DNA of 64,000 bases from Chitinophagales bacterium. Lineage in GTDB: Bacteria; Bacteroidota; Bacteroidia; Chitinophagales; JADIYW01. A program made the translations under genes and the position numbers. The notes below the pieces were generated by a model that worked only from the letters and a program-made list of their open reading frames with translations, searched no databases and had not been told where the DNA came from. The stretch covers positions 1,488,001 to 1,552,000 of the forward strand of contig JACJXT010000011.1 in assembly GCA_020636535.1 (NCBI GenBank), in the 5' to 3' direction. Positions 54,224 to 63,466 of this stretch are shown piece after piece (positions within the stretch are counted from its first letter, which is position 1; each line of letters starts with the position of its first letter).

Positions 54224-55141
54224 TTAATAAAACAGTTCGCAACACATACATCGTACACTTCCACCACCAATAGTTTCTATTATTTCAATATCAAAATCTA
54301 GTAGTTGAGTATATTGTTTGATTTTTTCTACTTGCGAAATAGTCAGTGCATTTCTAGCTTGAGATGACATCAATAAAATATAATCACCATTAATATTAAT
54401 TACTTGTAACATATTGCCTACAAAATGATATACTTGCTCTAGTGAAATATCAATAATCTCATAATTAGTTTTTTCTAATGATTGAATGACCAATGCTCGT
54501 TCTTTTTTATCAGTAATACTTTCTAAACAAACAATAGCGAAATTATTACCAAGTGCAAACATTACATTAGTATGATATATTAATTGTTGATGAACATCAT
54601 AACTATGAAAATAGATTGGTGTATAATTTAATTGTTGACAGTGTTCTATAAATAAATCTTTATCTGTTCTAGGAGAAAGAGCTGCGTATGCAATTTTGTT
54701 TTTTCTATCGAAGATAATACTGCCAGTACTTTCCAAAAACTGCTTTCTTTTTTCGTAATCACTAATATCAAAGACTTCATTATAATTAAATTTCTCTCGA
54801 AGTAAATCAATGATATCTTGTCTGCGTTCTACACTTCTATTTTTACTATACATAGGATATAGAAAAATAGTTCGATTGCTATGTGTACTAATCCAATTAT
54901 TAGGAAAAATGGCATCAGGTTTTATAGGTGTTATTGTATCATTAATTATGGTAATCGATATATTATTTTTTAATAATAATGAAGTCATTCTATCAAACTC
55001 AATAAGTGCTTCTTCTTGTATATTATTATTATTATTATTTGAAATATTATTTTGAAAATAATTATTTTGTGCAGTTTCTATATTATAACTAAAGTTCGCA
55101 GGTCTAATCATCATTAAATGATTGGTAAATCGTTCGTCCAT
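54224..55141 (-). CDS. ctlX: CtlX-type amidinotransferase/hydrolase
   Basis: A 305-residue pentein-fold enzyme of the citrulline-utilisation hydrolase type. MMIRPANFSYN at the N terminus, FPNNWISTHSNRTIFLYPMYS (substrate Asp/Asn region), HTNVMFALGNNFAIVCLES with the catalytic His, and the terminal GGGSVRCMCCELFY with the nucleophilic Cys are all present. A run of six Asn near residue 40 comes from an ATT/AAT repeat. It may hydrolyse citrulline or another guanidino/ureido compound. It is divergent from the RraA-like gene. Confidence 0.88.
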   Translation of the reverse strand: MDERFTNHLMMIRPANFSYNIETAQNNYFQNNISNNNNNNIQEEALIEFDRMTSLLLKNNISITIINDTITPIKPDAIFPNNWISTHSNRTIFLYPMYSKNRSVERRQDIIDLLREKFNYNEVFDISDYEKRKQFLESTGSIIFDRKNKIAYAALSPRTDKDLFIEHCQQLNYTPIYFHSYDVHQQLIYHTNVMFALGNNFAIVCLESITDKKERALVIQSLEKTNYEIIDISLEQVYHFVGNMLQVININGDYILLMSSQARNALTISQVEKIKQYTQLLDFDIEIIETIGGGSVRCMCCELFY

Positions 55142-55197
55142 AAATTAAAATTAGACATTAAAACAGAAATTTATATTTTTATGTTCAAATAATTGTC

Positions 55198-55680
55198 ATG
55201 AGTTTTTCAACAGCAGATTTATACGACCAACATTTAGACCATGTAAAGGTTGCTTTACCAATGTTTCAATCGTACGGAAATAAAACACAGTTCAGCGGAC
55301 AAATAGTTACAATAAAATGTCATGAAGACAATACGCTAGTAGGAGATACCTTGCGAAATGAAAATGGCAAAGGCAAAGTGCTAGTAGTAGATGGTGGTGG
55401 TTCTTTGCGTTGTGCTTTGGTTGGCGATTTAATAGCTGCTGCTGCTATAAAAAATGAGTGGGAAGGCATCATAGTATATGGTTGTATTAGAGATAGTGTA
55501 GCTATAAATGCTATGGAAATTGGAATTAGAGCATTAAATACCAATCCGCAGAAAACCGTAAAACGAAAAACTGGTTTGCTAAATGAAGTCATTAATTTTG
55601 CTAATGTTGATTTCGTACCTAATCAATATATTTATGTAGATGAAGATGGAATATTACTTAGTACAACTGCTTTGTTGTAG
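55198..55680 (+). CDS. RraA-family protein (putative 4-hydroxy-4-methyl-2-oxoglutarate aldolase or RNase E regulator)
   Basis: A 160-residue RraA-fold protein. VLVVDGGGSLRCALVGDLIAAAA and EGIIVYGCIRDS are the family signatures; the Gly-rich loop plus the RD pair form the divalent metal/oxoacid site. Proteobacterial RraA inhibits RNase E, whereas other members are oxaloacetate decarboxylases or HMG aldolases, and Bacteroidota carry RNase E/G-like enzymes of a different make-up. Which role applies cannot be decided here. Single gene. Confidence 0.9.
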   Translation: MSFSTADLYDQHLDHVKVALPMFQSYGNKTQFSGQIVTIKCHEDNTLVGDTLRNENGKGKVLVVDGGGSLRCALVGDLIAAAAIKNEWEGIIVYGCIRDSVAINAMEIGIRALNTNPQKTVKRKTGLLNEVINFANVDFVPNQYIYVDEDGILLSTTALL

Positions 55681-55816
55681 TGAAGTAATGGTATTCTTGA
55701 TTATTCTTGATAATAAAAATAAATTATTTTAGTCTTACTATAAAAAAACAATAGATGATTAAAAAATGAATTTTTAAATCCAGTTAAAATTTATGCTTCA
55801 TTTAATATTCTTTTTT

Positions 55817-55824
55817 TATTTTTA
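55817..55824 (+). promoter_or_regulatory. -7-like element six bases before the proC start
   Basis: TATTTTTA, one base off TAnnTTTG, followed by CACCTT and the ATG. Confidence 0.4.
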
Positions 55825-55830
55825 CACCTT

Positions 55831-56649
55831 ATGAATGTACTTATAGTAGGTGGTGGAAATATGGGAAAATCGTTTGCTGAAAGTTTTTTAAATGCAAAGA
55901 TTTTACACTACAAGCAACTCACAATTATAGAAAAAGACCAAAATCAAATTTTTGATTTGAATAGATTGAAACTAGGACAAGTCTCTAATGATTTTGGTGA
56001 TTTTATTGAAGAAAAAGACTTAATCATCTTAGCAATTAAACCACAAGATGCTTATTCTATTTATCCTCAGTTAAAAGAATATATAAAACCTAAGCATATT
56101 ATTTTATCTATAATGGCTGGTGTATCTATATCCGAAATCAAACAAGAATTAGGTACAGACAGAATCATTCGTTGTATGCCAAACTTAGCTTGTCAAATTG
56201 GTTTAGGTGCAACTGGTTTTATGGTTGATGATAGTATTCCACCAAAAGAAATAGAATTTATCAGAAAACTATTAGAAACAACTGGAGTTTCTATTCAAAT
56301 TTATGATGAAGACAGAATGAATAGCGTTACTGCAATTTCTGGAAGTGGACCTGCTTATGTTTTCTATTTTATGGATGCGATGATACAAAAAGCAATTGAC
56401 TTAGGTTTTTCTTATACAGAAGCATCTAAACTAGTAGAACAAACATTTTTAGGTGCTGTGGAATTGTATAAAGTACACAACCTATCTTGTAAAGAATGGA
56501 TTTCTAGAGTATCATCTAAAGGCGGAACTACAGAAGCTGCTTTTAAAATATTCAACGATACCAACCTTTATGATAATATTCAAAATGGAGTAGAAGCAGC
56601 TTATAAAAAGTCAAATGAATTAAGCAAAGCCAAAGCTGCTACAAAATAA
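55831..56649 (+). CDS. proC: Pyrroline-5-carboxylate reductase
   Basis: A 272-residue enzyme for the last step of proline synthesis. NVLIVGGGNMGKSFAESFL is the NADPH-binding loop. AIKPQD and MAGVSISEIKQELG follow. RCMPNLACQIGLGATGF and the terminal-domain signature TAISGSGPAYVFYFMDAM with SSKGGTTEAAF are diagnostic. It may be leaderless. No other proline genes are adjacent. Confidence 0.96.
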   Translation: MNVLIVGGGNMGKSFAESFLNAKILHYKQLTIIEKDQNQIFDLNRLKLGQVSNDFGDFIEEKDLIILAIKPQDAYSIYPQLKEYIKPKHIILSIMAGVSISEIKQELGTDRIIRCMPNLACQIGLGATGFMVDDSIPPKEIEFIRKLLETTGVSIQIYDEDRMNSVTAISGSGPAYVFYFMDAMIQKAIDLGFSYTEASKLVEQTFLGAVELYKVHNLSCKEWISRVSSKGGTTEAAFKIFNDTNLYDNIQNGVEAAYKKSNELSKAKAATK

Positions 56650-56735
56650 GCAATTGTACTAGAACACAGCTTGCTAGTTATTAAAGCTAGATTTGTCTAT
56701 TGAACAATGAGAAGAGATGCAGTCTTAATTTTTTG

Positions 56736-56743
56736 TACTTTTG
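56736..56743 (+). promoter_or_regulatory. -7 promoter element with an 80-base leader before aroB
   Basis: TACTTTTG matches TAnnTTTG, and the 14 bases TACTTTTGCATCAA recur exactly at 16557. Confidence 0.55.
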
Positions 56744-56823
56744 CATCAAGACAAAAGTAGTTGCTAAATAAGTTGAGTAGAATTGTCTATAATAAATTTC
56801 TAATGTGTAATTTGCAATTATAA

Positions 56824-57876
56824 ATGAAAACAATAACACTACAAGATTATACCATAGTATTTGACCAAAGTACTAACAGCTTAAGTAATTTCTTAAATGA
56901 AAATAAATACAGTCAGTATATTGTTTTAGTTGATGATATTACCAACCAATACTGCTTACCATTATTAAAACAAGTTATAAAAAATCCAATTATAATTGAA
57001 ATACCAAGTGGTGAAGCATATAAAAACTTAGATACTTGTCAGAGTATTTGGCATCAATTAATACATCATCAAATAGATAGAAATGCATTGTTTATTAATC
57101 TTGGTGGTGGTGTTATTGGCGATATGGGCGGATTTGCTGCATCGTGCTACAAAAGAGGTATTGATTTTATACAAATTCCTACTACTATTTTATCACAAGT
57201 CGATTCATCTATTGGTGGTAAATTAGGTGTCGATTTTCAGTACGGAAAAAATTTAATTGGACTATTCAAAAATCCGAAACTAGTCTATATCAATATACAA
57301 TTTTTAAAATCATTACCTAAAAAACAGCTCATTAATGGTTTTGCAGAAGTGTTTAAACATGCTTTAATTTACGATGCATCAGAGTGGAATAAATTAAAAG
57401 AATTAGATATTTTAAATGATGATATAGAAGAAACACTATACAAATCGTTATTGGTAAAAAGAGCTATTGTTACCGAAGATCCATTTGAAAAAACAGTAAG
57501 AAAAACATTGAATTTCGGACATACTATTGGTCATGCAATAGAAGCATGTTCTGTAGATGAAGACGATAATCCATTGCTACATGGCGAAGCAATTGCAATA
57601 GGTATGTTGTGCGAAGCATATATTGCCAATCAGTATTTTAATTTAAAAGAAAAAGACTTATTAGAAATACAGCAAGTCTTGTTAAAATATTATCCAAAAG
57701 TAAATATTTCGAAGTATAAGATTAATGATATTATGGATTATATGAAAATGGATAAAAAAAATACAGCTACCGAAATAAAAGCTGCTTTAATTTCAGAAAT
57801 AGGTACATGTAACTACAACGATACTATCAATCAACAAATGATAGAAAAAAGCTTAGCATGGTATAAAAGTTTATAG
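56824..57876 (+). CDS. aroB: 3-dehydroquinate synthase
   Basis: A 350-residue shikimate-pathway enzyme that converts DAHP to 3-dehydroquinate using NAD and a divalent metal. INLGGGVIGDMGGFAASCYKRG and IPTTILSQVDSSIGGKLGVDF are the NAD and substrate loops. Metal ligands are in NGFAEVFKHALI, LNFGHTIGHAIEA and LLHGEAIAIGM. Length is normal. It converges with the M13 peptidase gene 17 bases downstream. The other aro genes are not in this window. Confidence 0.96.
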   Translation: MKTITLQDYTIVFDQSTNSLSNFLNENKYSQYIVLVDDITNQYCLPLLKQVIKNPIIIEIPSGEAYKNLDTCQSIWHQLIHHQIDRNALFINLGGGVIGDMGGFAASCYKRGIDFIQIPTTILSQVDSSIGGKLGVDFQYGKNLIGLFKNPKLVYINIQFLKSLPKKQLINGFAEVFKHALIYDASEWNKLKELDILNDDIEETLYKSLLVKRAIVTEDPFEKTVRKTLNFGHTIGHAIEACSVDEDDNPLLHGEAIAIGMLCEAYIANQYFNLKEKDLLEIQQVLLKYYPKVNISKYKINDIMDYMKMDKKNTATEIKAALISEIGTCNYNDTINQQMIEKSLAWYKSL

Positions 57877-57893
57877 TAGTTATCTACTCTACA

Positions 57894-59927
57894 TTACCAA
57901 ATTTTAACTCTTAAATTTTCTGGTCGGTACATTTTATTATTTGGTTGTACATTAAATGCTTCGTAAAATTCTGGCACATTTGAAAAAGGACCGTTTACTC
58001 TAAACTTAGCAGGAGAGTGGACATCAGTATACACTCTATTCGCTAAATCTTCATCTTTAATATGTCCCATCCAACCGTAAGCATAACCTAAAAAATATCT
58101 TTGCAATGGTGTATAACCTGCTATTTCTTTACCTTCTTTATATTGTTTTGTTTTCTTAAAAGCATCTAAACCAATTACAATACCACCTAAATCTGCAATA
58201 TTTTCGCCAAGTGTTGCTTCGCCATTTAAATGAATATTATCTAATACCGTATAATTATTAAATTGTTCAACAGCTACCTTTGCTTTCTGATTGAATAAAT
58301 TAGCATCATTTTCTGTCCACCATTCGGTTAAATTACCATCAGCATCAAATTGTCTGCCTTCATCATCAAATCCATGTGTAATTTCATGACCAATCGTAGA
58401 TGCAGCAATATAACCATAGATGACTGCATCGTCAATTTCATCATCTTTATATCCAGGAAACTTAAAAATTGCAGCAGGCAAAACAATTTCATTATTAGAA
58501 GAACTATAATATGCATTATATGTTTGTGGTGTCATTTCCCATTTGGTTTTATCTACTGGTTTGTTTAAGTCACTTAAATTATCATTTGTCCAAAATATAT
58601 TTGAATTAATAATGTTTTCTACTAGTGAGTGTTTGGTAATTTTTAATTCAGAGAAGTTTTTCCATTTATCTGGATAACCTACTTTTTTGTTGACTTTACT
58701 AAGCTTATACAATGCTTTTTGTTTAGTAGAGTCGGACATCCAATCTAGATTTTTGATTCTATTGGCAAAAGCATCAAAAACTTTGTCGCACAAGTCTTCG
58801 TATTTTTGTTTTAACTCTGGAGAAAAATTATCTCTTACATACAGTTGACCTAATATTTCGCCCATTACACTTTCTTCCCAATCAATAGCTTGTTTCCATC
58901 GTGGCAATTGTTCTTGTTTTCCTCTAATTACAGTACTGTAAAATCTAAAATCTTCATTTTTAACAGATTTATTCAAATAAGGTGCATAGGTACTTAATAA
59001 ATTAAAATATAAATATTCTTTCCAAGTATTTAAATCTGTTTTAGTGATTTGATTATTAAGTGCTTTGAAAAATTGAGGTTGTTCTACTATAATCGTATCT
59101 GGATTAATATTGAGTTGTTTAAATATATTTGTCCAATTTATGTTTGGTGTTAGTTGATTTAATTCATCAACAGTCATAGGATTATAATTGGCATAAGGAT
59201 CTCGCAACTCTTCTAATTTTTTAGAATTGCTAGCTAATATTTTTTCCAACTGATAAATTTTTAGACTACTAGCTTTAGTGTCTTTAATCATAGTATCATT
59301 ACTAAGCATTGTAGGCAAATGTTTAGTTTTAAAATCACTTACAATGTCTAGCGTTCTTTTATCTGTATTGAAATAATAATCTCTATTAGGCAAACTTAAA
59401 CCACCTTGCCAAATATATAAAATATTTTTATTGCTGTTCATCATATCAGCATAAACACCAAGATTAAAAGCAACACCAACACCAATATTTTGTAAATCGA
59501 TAATGGTATTGATTAAATCAGTAGTATTTTTAATATTTTTAATTTTATTAATTTCTTTTTGTAATGGTTGTAACTTTATTTTTTCAATAGCATTGGTGTC
59601 CATTGCAGAAATATAGAAATCGCCAATTTTCTGCTCATTACTACCAGCAGTATGTTTGTTTTTGGCTGCGTCTTCACTAATTGTTTTTAGTTGTTCTTGT
59701 ACTTCGTCTTCTACTAAATTCCAAATAGACCAACTAGAATACGCTGCTGGAATTGGATTTTCTGCTATCCATTTTCCGTTGGCAAAAGCAAAAAAATCGT
59801 CTGCTGGATTAACGGTAGTATCTATGTGTGCTGCAACTACATCTGGTTGTTGAACCACTTGTTTTTTTTGTTTACATGAAATAGTAAATAAAATAATAGG
59901 TAATAATATAAAGTATTTTGTCTTCAT
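57894..59927 (-). CDS. M13-family (neprilysin-like) zinc metallopeptidase, lipoprotein
   Basis: A 677-residue exported peptidase. The N terminus IILFTISCKQKK has a lipobox-like Cys, so it is probably a lipoprotein. PADDFFAFANGKWIAENPIP opens the M13 N-terminal domain. The zinc site is TIGHEITHGFDDEGRQFD (HEITH), with the third ligand in NGEATLGENIADLGG. The terminal segment NKMYRPENLRVKIW replaces the usual CxVW. Members trim small peptides. A consensus -7 element lies 14 bases upstream of its ATG. Confidence 0.95.
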   Translation of the reverse strand: MKTKYFILLPIILFTISCKQKKQVVQQPDVVAAHIDTTVNPADDFFAFANGKWIAENPIPAAYSSWSIWNLVEDEVQEQLKTISEDAAKNKHTAGSNEQKIGDFYISAMDTNAIEKIKLQPLQKEINKIKNIKNTTDLINTIIDLQNIGVGVAFNLGVYADMMNSNKNILYIWQGGLSLPNRDYYFNTDKRTLDIVSDFKTKHLPTMLSNDTMIKDTKASSLKIYQLEKILASNSKKLEELRDPYANYNPMTVDELNQLTPNINWTNIFKQLNINPDTIIVEQPQFFKALNNQITKTDLNTWKEYLYFNLLSTYAPYLNKSVKNEDFRFYSTVIRGKQEQLPRWKQAIDWEESVMGEILGQLYVRDNFSPELKQKYEDLCDKVFDAFANRIKNLDWMSDSTKQKALYKLSKVNKKVGYPDKWKNFSELKITKHSLVENIINSNIFWTNDNLSDLNKPVDKTKWEMTPQTYNAYYSSSNNEIVLPAAIFKFPGYKDDEIDDAVIYGYIAASTIGHEITHGFDDEGRQFDADGNLTEWWTENDANLFNQKAKVAVEQFNNYTVLDNIHLNGEATLGENIADLGGIVIGLDAFKKTKQYKEGKEIAGYTPLQRYFLGYAYGWMGHIKDEDLANRVYTDVHSPAKFRVNGPFSNVPEFYEAFNVQPNNKMYRPENLRVKIW

Positions 59928-59941
59928 AAACCGATTTTGTT

Positions 59942-59949
59942 CAAATATA
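59942..59949 (-). promoter_or_regulatory. -7 promoter element of the M13 peptidase gene
   Basis: Reverse complement TATATTTG, an exact TAnnTTTG, 14 bases before the ATG. Confidence 0.6.
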
Positions 59950-59958
59950 GTAGTTTTA

Positions 59959-60792
59959 TTATTTAATTGCTTTTATAATTCTTGGTTTGTTGGCTAAATC
60001 ATTAATAATTTCAGCTTTTTTAAAGTTTTGATGCTTAAATACTTGAATGGTATTGTTTGCATGAAACTCATTAATTTCTACATACACTATTCCATTTTCG
60101 TTGAGATGATGTTGTGCAAATTGAGCAATGGCTTCGTAAAAAATGAGTGGATTATCATCATCTACAAACAAAGCTAGTTTTGGTTCATGCATAATTGTAG
60201 AAGCACTCATTACAGTCTTTTCTTTATTTGGAATATAAGGTGGATTAGATATAATTATATCATATTTATTATAATTATTTTTGATGTTTAAAATATCATC
60301 ATGTATAAAATCAATATTGGTTTCAAGGTGACTAGCGTTTTTTTCTGCAATAGTCAATGCTGCTGTACTAATATCAATAGCATCAACAGTCCAATTGAGT
60401 CGATGTTTTTTTAATGTAATAGGAATACAACCACTTCCAGTTCCAATGTCTATAATGTGTTTAGCATCATCATTATTTTCTTTTAATATAAGATGTACTA
60501 ATTCTTCAGTTTCTGCTCTAGGAATTAAAACACTTTCATCAACATAAAATTTAAGTCCGTAAAAATCTGCACGATTAAAAATATACTGCATTGGATAATG
60601 ATTACACACTTTTTGAATAATATAACTTAAATCTTCAATCTGGTCATCATTTAAAATAATTTGTTTAATTAAATTATAATTTTGTTGAAAATAATCTTCT
60701 ATAATATATTTAAATAACTGTTCTGATTCTCGTTCACTAAATTCTTCAGCTAGAATATTTATCATCAATTTTTGGAAAGAATACAGTTGCAA
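59959..60792 (-). CDS. prmC: Release factor glutamine methyltransferase
   Basis: A 277-residue S-adenosylmethionine-dependent methyltransferase that modifies the GGQ glutamine of peptide release factors. A helical N-terminal domain precedes FYVDESVLIPRAETEELV. The cofactor loop is IDIGTGSGCIPITL, and the signature ISNPPYIP (NPPY) binds the glutamine. The start is uncertain: TTG 60792 gives a full-length N terminus, ATG 60765 a version nine residues shorter. It is divergent from ribD over a shared short promoter region. Confidence 0.93.
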   Translation of the reverse strand: MQLYSFQKLMINILAEEFSERESEQLFKYIIEDYFQQNYNLIKQIILNDDQIEDLSYIIQKVCNHYPMQYIFNRADFYGLKFYVDESVLIPRAETEELVHLILKENNDDAKHIIDIGTGSGCIPITLKKHRLNWTVDAIDISTAALTIAEKNASHLETNIDFIHDDILNIKNNYNKYDIIISNPPYIPNKEKTVMSASTIMHEPKLALFVDDDNPLIFYEAIAQFAQHHLNENGIVYVEINEFHANNTIQVFKHQNFKKAEIINDLANKPRIIKAIK

Positions 60793-60796
60793 AGCT

Positions 60797-60804
60797 TATT
60801 TTTG
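60797..60804 (+). promoter_or_regulatory. -7 promoter element of the ribD operon
   Basis: TATTTTTG is an exact TAnnTTTG, 18 bases before the TTG start and 48 before the first ATG. Confidence 0.6.
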
Positions 60805-60822
60805 CAGAAAGTTACAAATTAA

Positions 60823-61848
60823 TTGGAGAATTTAACACAACATATCTTATATATGCAACGATGTTTGACTTTAGCAAAAATCAATCAGAGTTTTGCTACA
60901 CCAAATCCATCGGTTGGTGCTGTGTTGGTTTATAATTATCAAATAATTGGCGAAGGATTTACTAGTGCTTTTGGCGGAAATCATGCAGAAGTAAATTGTA
61001 TTAATAGTGTTAGTGAAGCCAATAAACATCTAATTAAAAATGCTACGCTGTATGTGAGTTTAGAACCTTGCTCGCATCATGGAAAAACGCCACCATGTGT
61101 AGATTTGATAGTCGCTCATCAAATTCCAAAAGTGGTTATTGCTACGAGAGATACACATAGTTTGGTGAACGGAAAAGGCATTGCTCACTTACAAAAAAAT
61201 GGTGTTGAAGTGATTGAAGGTATCTTAGAAAATGAAGCGAAACAACAAATGCAACATTTCTTTTATGCTCATCAACATAAAATGCCTTTTGTAGCTTTAA
61301 AATGGGCAGAAAGTAAAGATGGTTTTATTGCTAAACACAATGAACGCACTAAAATTACTAATGATGCTACTAAGTTTTGGACACATCAATTGCGAACAAA
61401 ATTTCAAGGAATATTAATAGGAAACAATACCTTAAATATTGATAATCCAAAGCTAACAGTACGATTTGCTTATGGAAAATCACCATTGCGATTATTGATG
61501 ACTAATGATATTGAATTAAATAAAAATAAATACTTTTTTAGTGATGATAATTATCGAGTAATTACAGAAAATGACTTAGACGAAAATATTTATTCAATAA
61601 AAGTAAATAATATATATGATATTTATGAAGTATTAAAAAGACTATATCAACATGATATTATTAGTGTTTTGATAGAAGGCGGAAGTGCTATTTTAAATGC
61701 ATTTATTAAAGCAGATGCTTGGAATGAGATATATGTACTTCAAAATGAAAAACAATTAAACAATGGAATTGCAGCACCAAAAATAAATTTACAAAACGCT
61801 GTTGTAAGTAATATTAATCAAGATAAATTATATAAAATTACTAAATGA
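60823..61848 (+). CDS. ribD: Bifunctional riboflavin deaminase/reductase
   Basis: A 341-residue two-domain riboflavin enzyme. The deaminase domain has TPNPSVGAVLVYN, the zinc ligand His and catalytic Glu in GGNHAEVNCI, and the Cys ligands in EPCSHHGKTPPCVDLI. The reductase domain begins at about 160 with PFVALKWAESKDGFIA and contains LRTKFQGILIGNNTL and VLIEGGSAILNAFI. TTG 60823 is used as start since it gives the normal N-terminal helix; ATG 60853 is possible. It is followed by two genes with four-base overlaps. Confidence 0.95.
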   Translation: MENLTQHILYMQRCLTLAKINQSFATPNPSVGAVLVYNYQIIGEGFTSAFGGNHAEVNCINSVSEANKHLIKNATLYVSLEPCSHHGKTPPCVDLIVAHQIPKVVIATRDTHSLVNGKGIAHLQKNGVEVIEGILENEAKQQMQHFFYAHQHKMPFVALKWAESKDGFIAKHNERTKITNDATKFWTHQLRTKFQGILIGNNTLNIDNPKLTVRFAYGKSPLRLLMTNDIELNKNKYFFSDDNYRVITENDLDENIYSIKVNNIYDIYEVLKRLYQHDIISVLIEGGSAILNAFIKADAWNEIYVLQNEKQLNNGIAAPKINLQNAVVSNINQDKLYKITK

Positions 61849-62708
61849 TATATTTAATTTTAAGTATAATCTGTACTACATTGTTAGTACTTATTATGAG
61901 AATGTATAAACAATTCAATATTACAGCAAATTATGGTATAGTGTGGAACTACTTAGTTTGTGTATTAATTGGTTTATTATTTTTAGAAACACCAATGCAA
62001 TCTATACAAGCTATGATACATTGGCAATACGCTTTAGTGCCATTTTTATTAGGTTGTTGCTTTTATATAATATTTAGTATGGTTGGTATTTCATCGCAAA
62101 CACTTGGCGTAGTTACCACAGGAATTGCCTTTAAACTATCTTTTGTAATTCCAGTAATATTTGCTATTTTTTTATATAATGATGCTGTAACTATAATAAA
62201 GTTCATTGGTATATTGATGGCAATAATTGCTGTATTATTAATTTCATTCAACAAAGAAAAATCAACAGCAACACCTACTAAATTTGTATTGCTGTTGCCA
62301 TTAATTATTTTTATTGGTGGTGGATTATGTGATGCAGTTTATAACTATATTCAGAATAAATTATTTATAGATGGTTGGGAACACATTACTAATACTACTG
62401 TCTTTTTTGGTGCATTTGCATTAAGTTTTGCAGCTAATTTTTATAAGAAAGATTTATATCAACTAAAAAATATTATTGCAGGAATTATATTAGGAATACC
62501 AAACTATGGTTCACTATTTTTTCTATTAAAAGCATTAGAGCAATCTAAAATGCAAGCAAGTGTAATATTTCCAATTAACAATATAAGTGTAGTAATGCTT
62601 ACAACTATAAGCGGATTTATTCTATTTAAAGAACAATTAAACAAACAAAAAATTATTGGCATTGCATTAGCAATTCTGTCGATTGTTTTAATTGGATTTC
62701 TGTCATGA
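61845..62708 (+). CDS. DMT/EamA-family transporter
   Basis: A 287-residue protein with about ten membrane helices arranged as two EamA halves of five (LILSIICTTLLVLIMRMYKQ; KFVLLLPLIIFIGGGLCDAV). The family exports or imports small metabolites. The ATG overlaps the ribD stop (ATGA), so a flavin-related substrate is possible but is not shown by the sequence. The stop overlaps the next gene's ATG. Confidence 0.83.
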   Translation: MIYLILSIICTTLLVLIMRMYKQFNITANYGIVWNYLVCVLIGLLFLETPMQSIQAMIHWQYALVPFLLGCCFYIIFSMVGISSQTLGVVTTGIAFKLSFVIPVIFAIFLYNDAVTIIKFIGILMAIIAVLLISFNKEKSTATPTKFVLLLPLIIFIGGGLCDAVYNYIQNKLFIDGWEHITNTTVFFGAFALSFAANFYKKDLYQLKNIIAGIILGIPNYGSLFFLLKALEQSKMQASVIFPINNISVVMLTTISGFILFKEQLNKQKIIGIALAILSIVLIGFLS

Positions 62709-63292
62709 AATATCGTACAGTAGAAAATATTGAAGGTGTTATATACAAAGAGAAAGCAAGTAAATTTATTGGTTATGCTTATTTTGTTGACAATGAATTA
62801 GCTATAAAAGAATATATTAATTATGTAAAACAGATGCATAAAAAAGCGTCGCATCATTGTTTTGCATATCGATTAGGTTTTGATGATAACAATTTTAGAG
62901 CTTTTGATGATGGAGAACCAAGTGGCACTGCAGGAAAACCAATACTTCAACAAATAGATAGCTATAATGTAAAAAATGTGTTGCTCATTGTTGTTCGATA
63001 TTTTGGAGGAACAAAATTAGGTACTTCTGGATTAATTAGTGCTTATAAAGCAAGTGCTAATGAAACACTTATGGCAACCAATATTATAGAAGTGTATCAC
63101 TACGAACAGATAATTTTTCAGTGCAATTATGAACAATTAAATAGTGTATATAATATTTTAGTATCTCCAATAGAAATAATAAATAGTAATATAGATAATA
63201 TATCTAAATTTATAGTAAATATTCCTAGCGATTTATTATCTGATACCATTTTAAAACTGCAAGAAATTGGAGTAGAAATACTAGAAAGTTAA
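62705..63292 (+). CDS. YigZ/IMPACT-family protein
   Basis: A 195-residue UPF0029 protein. The N-terminal domain has IEGVIYKEKASKFIGYAYFV, the conserved HHCFAYRLG, and FDDGEPSGTAGKPILQQI followed by RYFGGTKLGTSGLISAYKAS, which is diagnostic. A ferredoxin-like C-terminal domain follows. It may act in translation control, as IMPACT does in eukaryotes; the bacterial role is unclear. Third gene of the ribD operon, overlapped by four bases. Confidence 0.92.
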   Translation: MKYRTVENIEGVIYKEKASKFIGYAYFVDNELAIKEYINYVKQMHKKASHHCFAYRLGFDDNNFRAFDDGEPSGTAGKPILQQIDSYNVKNVLLIVVRYFGGTKLGTSGLISAYKASANETLMATNIIEVYHYEQIIFQCNYEQLNSVYNILVSPIEIINSNIDNISKFIVNIPSDLLSDTILKLQEIGVEILES

Positions 63293-63364
63293 ATTGTAAA
63301 TTTATAACAAATAGATTTTGCTTCATTAATATATACCTAAACTTATTAATATATTGTTTCTTGA

Positions 63365-63382
63365 AGATAAGTACACTTATCT
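63365..63382. repeat. Perfect inverted repeat before the last gene
   Basis: AGATAAGT and ACTTATCT separated by AC. It could be a weak terminator for the ribD operon or an operator for the following gene. No U-tract follows. Confidence 0.4.
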
Positions 63383-63466
63383 AATATAGACAATAAATAA
63401 AATTTACCATTGCTAATTTATGCTCTTTAAACTGTAATATTTAGAAAATTTGGCGTATTATTGAGT

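Noticed and set aside
55021..55040. ATT trinucleotide run as a phase-variation tract
   Set aside because: It lies in frame in ctlX and encodes Asn; unit changes would not shift the frame.
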